Assembly (NCBI GenBank): GCA_029975915.1
Contig: JARKOC010000312.1
Location: 1-49,143, forward strand
Source: Bryobacteraceae bacterium
GTDB lineage: Bacteria; Acidobacteriota; Terriglobia; Bryobacterales; Bryobacteraceae
Direction of reading: 5' to 3'
DNA length: 49,143 nucleotides
This document shows positions 31,793 through 40,130 of the stretch, one piece after another (within the stretch, counting starts at the first letter, position 1; each line of letters opens with the position of its first letter). The notes beneath the pieces are model-generated. The model was given only the letters and a program-made list of their open reading frames with translations, was not told the DNA's origin and did not search any database. The translations under genes were made by a program, and so were the position numbers.

Positions 31793-32914
31793 CTATGGAA
31801 GCGTCAGTGCCGGAACGAAGCCGCCGAGGGCCTGGTTCTGGTCGTATACCTGGACCTTCATGTCGGCCTTGGGCATAATCACCCGCCCAAACTCAACAGC
31901 CAGCGCTACTGGCATTGCGGGAAAGACATGCAAAGTTGCAGACTCCCCGTGCGCCGCTTTGATGCGATCCAGTAGAGTACGGACGTACTGGCGAAACAGT
32001 TTCGCCTGACCGCAGCCCGCCAAGAAATCATTATGAGGTTGGGGTGACGAAAGCTTCCAGATGCTCGCGCCGGGCAGGACCTTCTGAATTCGCTCGTCCA
32101 ATACGGTAGCGCTTAGAGAAAACACGAGCGCGGGAGGACCGGCTGTAGAGCTGGGCGCCGCGACCGAGAAGTCGAAGCCGGGAGGATCCGTCTGCCAGCG
32201 CCAATCCGGTGGCTCGCGATGCAGTTGGTAAACTTCCGCCGTGGTGATATCGCAGAGCAGGTGGCCCAAGAGCATCAACATCGGCTGCGGCGCCAAACCA
32301 AAGACCGAGAGATGCTGAATCTCTCCTTTCCGGAGGCGCGGCTTGACAGCCTGCTCAAACAGGCGTCGCAACTGCAGAGCCTGACCCTGCCAGTATGCTG
32401 CATCGCGGTCCTCCAGCGCGCTGTTGGTCCAACCCAACTCGATCGCTCGCGCTTCGGCTGGATACCAGTCCGGGAGCATCGCGTGTGCAGCCTTGTTCAG
32501 TGAGAGGTGAGCGTCATGGGCGCCGATGTTCGCTCCGTAGAGTACGACATGGCTCTGCTTCTCGGGACCAAGCGATCCCAGCAGTTCCATCCTCGCCTCA
32601 TGTCGCTCCTTCATTCCCCTCAGGCGATCGACGGGGTGACCGTCCACATCGGCGACGTCCACTAGACGATGGTGTTTGTCGCAGAGAAGCATCAGGTTCG
32701 TGATATCGGCCTTGAGTCTCTCGGAAAGGACCGCATCACCACGGGGGCCAGTCGGCCTGTCGGCAATGATGTGCGCGATGTAAGCGGAATTGAACTCCGC
32801 CTGAGTGAGGGTGTCGAGCCAAAGAGGCTGATTGCAGCCTTCGTATTGGCATCTTCCGCCCGCCTTCCCCCAGAGTCGGATCTTTACGGTTTCCGAAATA
32901 TGGCTTATGGACAT
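31793..32914 (-). CDS. cap5: CBASS effector Cap5: HNH nuclease fused to SAVED
   Basis: 373 residues. N-terminal HNH: C22 and C27 (CQYEGC), H48 in AHIIADRP, N73, C78 and H81/H82 in NLMLLCDKHH. From about 160 a SAVED domain follows: HLSVFGLAPQPMLMLLGHLL, ALVFSLSATV, LHVFPAMPVALAVEFGRVI. In Cap5 the SAVED domain binds the cyclic nucleotide and turns on the HNH nuclease, which degrades DNA. It converges with the CD-NTase and E2-like genes (12 bases apart), which should be its partners. On its other side it overlaps the HNH gene by 10 bases, tying its expression to that operon. Confidence 0.87.
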   Translation of the reverse strand: MSISHISETVKIRLWGKAGGRCQYEGCNQPLWLDTLTQAEFNSAYIAHIIADRPTGPRGDAVLSERLKADITNLMLLCDKHHRLVDVADVDGHPVDRLRGMKERHEARMELLGSLGPEKQSHVVLYGANIGAHDAHLSLNKAAHAMLPDWYPAEARAIELGWTNSALEDRDAAYWQGQALQLRRLFEQAVKPRLRKGEIQHLSVFGLAPQPMLMLLGHLLCDITTAEVYQLHREPPDWRWQTDPPGFDFSVAAPSSTAGPPALVFSLSATVLDERIQKVLPGASIWKLSSPQPHNDFLAGCGQAKLFRQYVRTLLDRIKAAHGESATLHVFPAMPVALAVEFGRVIMPKADMKVQVYDQNQALGGFVPALTLP

Positions 32915-33711
32915 AGGGTGTTCATTGGGGTCTGCAAACCCGGGTCAGGGACGAGCCGGGCGCGATGCTGGACCAAGTTTGCCCGGTGGCCGTCCGTTAG
33001 CCTCAGGGGGTTGGTGGACTCGATCTCCAACCGCGCGGCGGCGGCCGGGGAAAGTGCTGGGGAGCGCAGGACGCGGCCGTCATCGTCGAAGCTGACGAGG
33101 CCGGCGTCGAAGGCGGCGTCCCAGAGGGCGGAGAGGAGGAGACCGTTGTGGACATCGAGGCGCTGGGCGTCGGATTCGCATTCGGACCACGGCACAATGT
33201 GGGAGGCGCGGAGGAGGGCCGGGTCGGTGATTCCGGTCAGCGGGCAGCGGCCGTTCCAATACTTCATCAGCGCCTGGCGGAAGATGTCCTGGCCCACGCG
33301 CTGGACCACCAAGCGTTCGGCTTCTGTAGTGCGCAGTGCGGACTCGGTCTTGGCCAAAAACTCCTTGAGCGGGGCGTCGGGAAGGCTAAGCGCGAGCCGG
33401 TAGGTGCGGTCGAGAACGTCGTGAAGCTCGTTGAGGGTGCGGAATGAGAAGACGGTTGCCTCCCCTGGAGGAGACGCCACGGTCTCAGGACTCAGCCCCA
33501 GTTCGGTGACGACGGAGGCGAGGCCGACGGCAACAAACCAAGGACCCTCCTTCGAGGCGGCACTCAACCAGATGTCGCCCTGAGCGGTAGTGGAGCGGTA
33601 GTGAAGCCAGCCGGAGTTCGCGCCCAAGTCGATGCGGAAGCCGTTGTCGAATGCGGCTTTCTGAAGCTCGGTGCGGATGACGAAGGATAGCGGAGCCTGT
33701 AGACTGATCAT
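32905..33711 (-). CDS. HNH endonuclease with N-terminal unknown domain
   Basis: 268 residues. The C-terminal HNH_2-type nuclease (about 155-210) reads CPLTGITDPALLRASHIVPW with H171, N189 in DVHNGLLL, and D198 in LWDAAFD. The N-terminal 100 residues are unrecognised (IDLGANSGWLHYRST..GDIWLSAASKEG) and may bind modified DNA or a partner. Such proteins serve as restriction enzymes, some against modified bases. The gene lies 25 bases after the ATPase gene and overlaps Cap5, so it is probably the nuclease of the upstream system and carries Cap5 with it. Confidence 0.8.
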   Translation of the reverse strand: MISLQAPLSFVIRTELQKAAFDNGFRIDLGANSGWLHYRSTTAQGDIWLSAASKEGPWFVAVGLASVVTELGLSPETVASPPGEATVFSFRTLNELHDVLDRTYRLALSLPDAPLKEFLAKTESALRTTEAERLVVQRVGQDIFRQALMKYWNGRCPLTGITDPALLRASHIVPWSECESDAQRLDVHNGLLLSALWDAAFDAGLVSFDDDGRVLRSPALSPAAAARLEIESTNPLRLTDGHRANLVQHRARLVPDPGLQTPMNTLCP

Positions 33712-33736
33712 CGAGATTTGATCCTTGTCGGCTACA

Positions 33737-35680
33737 TCACAAATCGACTCTCAGAAGTCGTTCGGAAGCAGGCCCGCCGCAAAGCTTCAAGCGGATCCAG
33801 TCGGAGCTGCGGAAACTCTCAGGTGGCTCTGTCGTCGTGGTGACGATGTATTGGAACAACGGCGCGGGCCCGAAGCCTTCCAGCTTCCTGACGAATTCAA
33901 AAAGGCGGCTATAGATCGAGATTCCTAGATCTGCCTCACGAGGGCTGTCGTGAACGAAGAAGCTCGGGAAATTCGTCCGCCCTTCGATGGACATGACAAG
34001 CACCGCCAGATCAAACGCCACCACCTTCAGCGAATTGATTGCCGCCGTAGATCTTTCTCCCCCCAAGTCCACCCTGAGTGCCAAGCCGTTGCCATCCAGC
34101 TTCACGGTCCCCTTGATCTCACCCGGCACAAGCTCCCGCATCGTTGTATCGAACCAGTAGGAGAGACGATGAATCGACTCGGCCACGGAAGCTCGGTGCG
34201 CAGAGAGGGAGTCGCGAACGCTATCCAGGCCTTTGGATACCTGTTCCGCATCCGCGTAGTACTGAGACCGTTCCTGCAAAAGCCGATCATATCTTTCCGC
34301 ATCATGCACCGTGCGTTGAGCCTCGTGGATTGCATTCGAACGCTCGTCCATCGCCGCCTCGAGCGCCGCGACGGCTTCGGAAGCTGGCTCCAACAACCGG
34401 CGTGCCTTTTCCATTTGTTCTTGGAGGATCGCCTTCTTGGACTTCAGCTCAGCTATCTCCTGACCTTCTTTGTCGATCTCGGCCCGCAAGTTTGCGGTAC
34501 GGGACTGAAGGGCGTGAAGATCGCAAGTAGCTGTGGAAATCCCGCAGCTCTGAGCCAGGGCGATGTCAATGGGGACCTCGCAGATTGGACAGATCGGGTT
34601 CTTTTCCTTGTTTAGTCTCGCACTTGCCTCGGGAAGTTCTGAGCGCTTGTATGTGAGGAGCTTTTCGCGTTCCTCTATTCGAATCACGATGCCGTCAAGC
34701 TCGGTCTTCAGAAGCTGAAACTCGCGCTGGGCTTTGTCACGCTCTGCGCGGGCAACCTGTATCTTCGTGGTGGCGCCGTCGGCGGGCAGCTTAAGAACCT
34801 TGCCAAAGGCATTTTGGGCGGCCTCGTTGAACGTGTGTGACGCGATGGGTGTTCCTGGACTTAGATCACCAAGTCTCAGCGTGGCGGACAAGTCGTCATG
34901 GAGACGCTCGATCTGCCAGTCCAGCCGTTCCAATCTGGTGCGATGAGCAGTAAGCGCTCTCGATAGATCGACCGCACGTTGCTGGGCCGCGATCTCGTCC
35001 TTCGAGAGCGCGCCGACTAGAGCACGAACAATCATGAGCAGATCGTTCCCGGATAGGCCTCGAACCGGAGAATGAGAATCACTTTCGGGATCGCGCCATC
35101 GCAGATGGTCGGCGAACCGGCACTCCTGGTCACGAGATGCCCAGGCGAGCGCCGCCTCCCACGCGTCGTCTTGACGGACGCCCGGCATTAACGAGGCCGC
35201 TTCTCCAATGATGGCATCCGTGATGGCTCGGCGAAGGGGCTCAATCCCGGTGACCGCAGTTCCATCTCGCCATGTGTCTGCCAGCGCGCCGTTTTGGATC
35301 ACTACGTCGCGGCGCCGGTCACCCAATGACCGTGACACCGCCCATGGAACGCCATTCACCAAGACCTCCGCAGCAACAGAGCCCTCGGGGAATTGGGATC
35401 TGATCGCTCGACGTTGACCTTCGGGTGCGAAACTGTCCTCGCCCAGACAGTACCGCAACAATCTGCAGAAGGTCGTCTTCCCACCTCCATGCCCCATCGG
35501 CTCGCCCTCCCCTCCGTCGGGGGACCAAATTATGTTCAGGCCGGATTTCAGTTCAATATCACGAACGATCACGTTTGGCTCTCGGGAGATCACAACCCGG
35601 CGTACCCAGAACCTCGGGGCTGTCCGCCCTGCCTCGGGTGTAACGATCCAGGGTGAGTCGGGGAAGAGTCTAGGCGGCAT
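33737..35680 (-). CDS. Rad50-like ATPase with zinc hook
   Basis: 647 residues from the ATG at 35680 (GGAGG before it, 11-base overlap with the methyltransferase end). N-terminal Walker A GHGGGKTT (63-70) in an ABC-type fold, long coiled coils (about 260-360 and 370-480), a CPIC zinc hook at about 363-366 (NPICPICEVPI), and C-terminal FFVHDSPREADLG as Walker B / D-loop. This is the architecture of SMC/Rad50-like proteins that tether DNA ends. As the fourth gene of the operon it may bring a DNA-sensing step to the helicase-methylase pair. I see no nuclease domain in it; the HNH gene follows. Confidence 0.78.
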   Translation of the reverse strand: MPPRLFPDSPWIVTPEAGRTAPRFWVRRVVISREPNVIVRDIELKSGLNIIWSPDGGEGEPMGHGGGKTTFCRLLRYCLGEDSFAPEGQRRAIRSQFPEGSVAAEVLVNGVPWAVSRSLGDRRRDVVIQNGALADTWRDGTAVTGIEPLRRAITDAIIGEAASLMPGVRQDDAWEAALAWASRDQECRFADHLRWRDPESDSHSPVRGLSGNDLLMIVRALVGALSKDEIAAQQRAVDLSRALTAHRTRLERLDWQIERLHDDLSATLRLGDLSPGTPIASHTFNEAAQNAFGKVLKLPADGATTKIQVARAERDKAQREFQLLKTELDGIVIRIEEREKLLTYKRSELPEASARLNKEKNPICPICEVPIDIALAQSCGISTATCDLHALQSRTANLRAEIDKEGQEIAELKSKKAILQEQMEKARRLLEPASEAVAALEAAMDERSNAIHEAQRTVHDAERYDRLLQERSQYYADAEQVSKGLDSVRDSLSAHRASVAESIHRLSYWFDTTMRELVPGEIKGTVKLDGNGLALRVDLGGERSTAAINSLKVVAFDLAVLVMSIEGRTNFPSFFVHDSPREADLGISIYSRLFEFVRKLEGFGPAPLFQYIVTTTTEPPESFRSSDWIRLKLCGGPASERLLRVDL

Positions 35681-38600
35681 AGGCCTCCACCCAGGCGCGG
35701 TCTTCGGCAGGGAGGCCAGAGGTCGCGTCATCAAGGCTAAGCGATTCGAGCGCTCGTAAGACGAAAGCGGCTCGTCCGTCGGGCCAAGTCTCTGTAACGA
35801 ACTCGTGAACCCGCGAACCCGGAGCCCACGTCCGGGCTGACGCATCTTCGAAGATTGCGCCCATACCCCGGAGCTGAGTAACCGCGCTTTGCCAGTTTGC
35901 GTTGATCCTGGGTGCAAACAGAGCAATGCTTGTTCCCTGTGGAAGATGCGCGGCAGTGCCAACGAGGCGCAGCCACGTATCGCGCTCCGTGCCAGAGAGC
36001 CGCCGAGTTAGATAGCGAGGTTCAAGAGCGAAGAGCGCGGCGAGGCGAATGCGCGCAATGGGGGTTGGTCCTGGAAGTACTTTGATCAGAGCGGCGAGTT
36101 GGGCCAGCGCTGCCTCAGCGCTGTCGCTACTAGCCGCCCAGGCACCATCCGCACAATTCGACGGATCAACCAACGGCCTGGACGTATGGAGCGGGCGGGC
36201 TGTCGTAGCTGGCGCCACTTCGCTTACTGCCATTCGATCCCAAGCTTCAAGGACAAGCCGACGTGTGCGGTACTCGCCGAATTTCTTGATCTCGTTATTC
36301 TTCAGCACGCGGAAAGTCTCAGATGGGTAGTCGGCGCCCATCACGTCGGCGGGGTCGAGGATGTAGCGCAGATCGTCTCGGGCCAGACCGTATGCGCGCG
36401 CGTACCAGGCGTCGAGTTCGGCACGGAGCTGCGCTCGCCGAGATTCGTTCCAAGGAAAAGGTGCACCAGAGTAGCCGAGTTCGCGAGCGAAGGGAGCCAT
36501 GGAGTGCGTTGTGTAGGTTAGCTCCAACACTCGCGAAGTTACCCACGTTATCTCATTAGGAGAGTACTTGTCGGGTCCTGGTATTGGTAGTTGCTTTAGA
36601 ACGTTGATCACGAGATGAGTACCGCCAACTTTCTGTCGAACCACATAGTCGAGCACCAACGACGACAGGTTCCCGAGCAAGCAGGCCAGCGGCACAGAGT
36701 TCGTTTCTGGCAACAAAAGGGGCGTCGTGTGCCCGACGGCCTGAAGCGGGAAGACGGATGCAATCAATGTGCGTTCATTCGTGGCATTCGTGATGTCACG
36801 CCAGCCGAGGAGCCACTGGTGCTTCCAGTCTCTTTCCGCGAGGCGGTTGCGGACGTCGCGTTCGGGGACCCAATAGCGTGGACGAGGCTCGAATGCTGGA
36901 TCGTCCCTTTCCGCGGCAGTGAGGTCACGCGTTTCTCCGAAGCCATCGTAAGTGCACCAGCGATGGTCGAACTGGTGGAGCATTTTCGCTTCGAGCAACG
37001 GCACGCAGCGGGGTTCGGGGTTGTTTCGAAACAAGCCGCTGTCGTTGGCCATGTGAAACATCGCCATGAAGGAAATCCCCCAGGGGTTACTGTCCGAGTC
37101 GCCATCGCGGATGAGCACGGGAACGCGGGAATAGATCTTGGCGGTCAGCTCGGCGTCACAACGAGAACGGAATGTCGCGGCTGTCAAGGTGTTCGGATTG
37201 ATGCGGGCGAGGGTTTCCCTAGTGAATGAGAACCGCCTAGTAGCTTCCTGCAGTTGAGTAACTGCACGGAGCAGGAAGCAGAATACTGGGTGCCGGATGC
37301 CATGGCCGACAACAAGGAGGCAGAAGCGGAAGAAATGGTGGACGCCCGGGAAAATGAGGGCCTCATTGTCAAAAGAGTAAAGAGATGCGAGCTTCTGGCC
37401 GCGAATGAGATCCGAAAAGAAGCCGGCGGTGGAGGCGTCGGTTGATATGCCCGTCGGCACGATGAGTCCGCAGCGACCAGCGGCGGAATAGAGCTGCGTT
37501 CCTAACTCAGCAAAGAGTGAATAGGTATTGACGTCGCCCTTGCCCGTCAACGGAAAGCGTCCGGCTTCTCTCGCGAACACGGATGCCGCTTCGGCAGTCC
37601 GCTTGGCCTGTTCGAATTCGGCATAGAGGCGCCACTCTCTCGTTCCCTCTGCAGCATCTTTCAATTGCGAAATCAGTCTGCCACGAGCAGCAGCCGTCGG
37701 CGCAGTGGCGATGTCCGGCTCACGGGAGGCGAAGAACTCCTGTTCTTGCAGCTTGATCCGCTCCCAAGGGGGATTCCCGATCACAACGTCGAAGCCACCG
37801 GAGGAAAGGATATCCGGAAACTCCAAAGGCCAGTGGAACGCGCGGGCGATGTCAGTAACTTCACGCACGACGCCTCCGAGGGGGCCATAGATTCGTCGAT
37901 CATTTAGGGTTTGCCAAATGTGATCCGTGGTTGGGACCATGGCTTCGCCGGCAACTCTCGGTGGGTCCTTCTTGGGAAGTAGGAACGCCGCAACGTACAA
38001 GTCAGCAGCCAGCCGCCTGTTCCAGTAGTCGGGATCGGCCTTGGCCGCGGCCAGTCGCTTCTTCTTCTCCGCGATTTCCGCTGGGTTGTCCTCGGAAAGC
38101 GCGCGGACTGCCTTTAGTGACGTGGCCAGGGGGCGAGTTGCGACTGCAGTTGGCTGACTCCCAGAGAAGTCGAATGAACTCTGTGGGCGATCGCGTTCAG
38201 CCTTGTTGCGCTTGTCAAAGAGCTTGGCCACGTCTTTGTTATCGCCAGAGAGCGGCCTGTAGGCTGCGTCTGGGATACCTTGCCGCAACACTTCCAGGTC
38301 GAACACGCCAAGGAGCGAATCGCCACACAGGATGTTGGCGTCGAGGAATCCGAGTGGCTTGCCCGGTTCGACGGTTTCAATCCACAGGGCGACCTTCGTG
38401 AGTTCAACGGCCATGGGATTGCGGTCCACCCCGTGCATGCAGGAACGCACAACATCGCGGAGGGCGTGGCGGTAGTCCTGCTGCGCGGCAACGCCGCCGG
38501 TGCGGGCGCGGGCGACACGGACAGCGATGCGGCGTGCGGCCGCGAGCAGGAAGTGGCCGGAGCCGCAGGCGGGATCGATGACGGTGACGCCGAGGAGACC

Positions 38601-40130
38601 CTGTACCTTGTCGTTGGATTCCGACTCGACGCGATCGAGTACGGGATCGAGGGCACTATCGAGCAGGGTTTGTACCAGGCTGTCGGGCGTGTAGTAGCTG
38701 CCCGTAGTCTTGCGCTGGTTGCCCTTGGTTTCGTCGCCTTGGGCAAAGGCGTATCCACGGCCGTGATCGGTGAGGATGGGCGTGAGTTCGAGGAGGCTTT
38801 CGTAGACCGAGCCGAGTTCTTCGGTCTCCATGTCTCGCCAGTTGACGGGGACGAGGCTGGCGTCGTCCTTGAGCCAGGCCAGGCGGTATACCGCCTCCAT
38901 GAGGGCCCGGTTCGCAAGGCGGGCGCGTTCGAGTTCGGGGATGACCGTGTCTTCGAACAGTCCGCCGAGGGCGGGAAGGGCTAGTTTCGGTTGGCCGTTG
39001 GCGAGTCCTGCGAAGGTGATGAGGAGACCTTCCCAGCGGTCAAAATGCTGGTCCCAGGCGGTGCGGCGGACGGCGCGTTCACGGAGGGTGCTAACAGAGT
39101 AACCTTCGGCGTAAAGCTTGGCGGCACTCTGGGAACTATCAGGCGGATGGAGTAAGCCGCGATCTTCGGCGACCAGTAGGAAGATGAGCCGGTAGACGAG
39201 GCGCAGGAGTTGACCGAAGAAGTCCGTGAGGGGGAGTTCGCCGTTGGTGATGCGGGTGCGTAGTGCCGTGTTTTCCGGGTAGGCAAGGAATCCGTTGCCG
39301 AGTGCGAGCAGGGCGGCTTCGACGCCGTCTCGGAGACGGTCGCGAGCGGTAACGCCTTCCTTCGCGCCATCGGCGCGCCAGTGTTCCAGGATGCATTCCG
39401 TCGCTGGCGTGCCGGGTGAGCCGAAACGTGAGGCGTGGAAGATTTGCCAGGCGGCGGCGAAATCGGCGAAGTTTTCAGATTCGAAGATCTGCCGGAGATT
39501 CACTTCGACGAAGGCGGGCCGTGTGAGGCTCGCGTTGTCGCGCATGAGGCGGAGCCGGTCGCCATTGGCGCAGAATCCCCAAAGAGCTTGGTCGGTTTGG
39601 TTGAGCCAGTCTTGCAGAGTGGATGCGGCGGAACGGCGGCGGCCTTCTCCTGTGAGGACTGCACTGGCGCGGTCTAGATCGTCGGATGGCGGAACGACGA
39701 CAACCGGCACTCGGCCTTGCTTCGCCTCGATTGCGACGCCGGATGCGGCATTGGGATTCGTCTTCACCTCGGTGAAACCGAGGACTTGGGTGAGCAGTCC
39801 CTCTGTGAAGGAAACGGCCGCCGTGGCCGAGGGGGTGGAACTGGCGGTGAAGTCCCTGAACAGTGCCGCGCCGATCCGAAAGTAACGGGCGATCTCATCG
39901 CGGAGCGTGAGTCCTTTGGGGACACCGTAGTCGGCCTCAGATTGATGTCCTGCACCGCGAGCCGCGATGCGGGCGAGCATGGCGGAGGAGAGGAGTCCGC
40001 CTTCGAGAGTGATCGTGTCGAAAACGACGGATGCGGAACGGCGTGACTTCGCATTCTTGCCACCGGCGGACTTGGCGGAGGTCTTGGCGGTCTTTCTTGT
40101 GGGCTTCTTTGTGGTTTCAGCCAAGGTCAC
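35670..40130 (-). CDS. large adenine DNA methyltransferase (Eco57I / DrmMI-like)
   Basis: 1486 residues from a GTG inside the upstream stop. A Lys/Thr-rich N-terminus, then a long domain before the catalytic core: SAM motif DPACGSGHFLLAA near 520, MHGVDRNPMAVELTKVALW, and the N6-adenine motif NPPWERI near 780. A target-recognition-like part follows to about 1150, with a C-terminal extension. Size and layout match the large methylases of DISARM class 1 (DrmMI) and PglX-like enzymes that mark host DNA. It overlaps the SNF2 helicase by 4 bases and the ATPase by 11, so the four genes are one translational unit. Confidence 0.88.
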   Translation of the reverse strand: MTLAETTKKPTRKTAKTSAKSAGGKNAKSRRSASVVFDTITLEGGLLSSAMLARIAARGAGHQSEADYGVPKGLTLRDEIARYFRIGAALFRDFTASSTPSATAAVSFTEGLLTQVLGFTEVKTNPNAASGVAIEAKQGRVPVVVVPPSDDLDRASAVLTGEGRRRSAASTLQDWLNQTDQALWGFCANGDRLRLMRDNASLTRPAFVEVNLRQIFESENFADFAAAWQIFHASRFGSPGTPATECILEHWRADGAKEGVTARDRLRDGVEAALLALGNGFLAYPENTALRTRITNGELPLTDFFGQLLRLVYRLIFLLVAEDRGLLHPPDSSQSAAKLYAEGYSVSTLRERAVRRTAWDQHFDRWEGLLITFAGLANGQPKLALPALGGLFEDTVIPELERARLANRALMEAVYRLAWLKDDASLVPVNWRDMETEELGSVYESLLELTPILTDHGRGYAFAQGDETKGNQRKTTGSYYTPDSLVQTLLDSALDPVLDRVESESNDKVQGLLGVTVIDPACGSGHFLLAAARRIAVRVARARTGGVAAQQDYRHALRDVVRSCMHGVDRNPMAVELTKVALWIETVEPGKPLGFLDANILCGDSLLGVFDLEVLRQGIPDAAYRPLSGDNKDVAKLFDKRNKAERDRPQSSFDFSGSQPTAVATRPLATSLKAVRALSEDNPAEIAEKKKRLAAAKADPDYWNRRLAADLYVAAFLLPKKDPPRVAGEAMVPTTDHIWQTLNDRRIYGPLGGVVREVTDIARAFHWPLEFPDILSSGGFDVVIGNPPWERIKLQEQEFFASREPDIATAPTAAARGRLISQLKDAAEGTREWRLYAEFEQAKRTAEAASVFAREAGRFPLTGKGDVNTYSLFAELGTQLYSAAGRCGLIVPTGISTDASTAGFFSDLIRGQKLASLYSFDNEALIFPGVHHFFRFCLLVVGHGIRHPVFCFLLRAVTQLQEATRRFSFTRETLARINPNTLTAATFRSRCDAELTAKIYSRVPVLIRDGDSDSNPWGISFMAMFHMANDSGLFRNNPEPRCVPLLEAKMLHQFDHRWCTYDGFGETRDLTAAERDDPAFEPRPRYWVPERDVRNRLAERDWKHQWLLGWRDITNATNERTLIASVFPLQAVGHTTPLLLPETNSVPLACLLGNLSSLVLDYVVRQKVGGTHLVINVLKQLPIPGPDKYSPNEITWVTSRVLELTYTTHSMAPFARELGYSGAPFPWNESRRAQLRAELDAWYARAYGLARDDLRYILDPADVMGADYPSETFRVLKNNEIKKFGEYRTRRLVLEAWDRMAVSEVAPATTARPLHTSRPLVDPSNCADGAWAASSDSAEAALAQLAALIKVLPGPTPIARIRLAALFALEPRYLTRRLSGTERDTWLRLVGTAAHLPQGTSIALFAPRINANWQSAVTQLRGMGAIFEDASARTWAPGSRVHEFVTETWPDGRAAFVLRALESLSLDDATSGLPAEDRAWVEAYAA

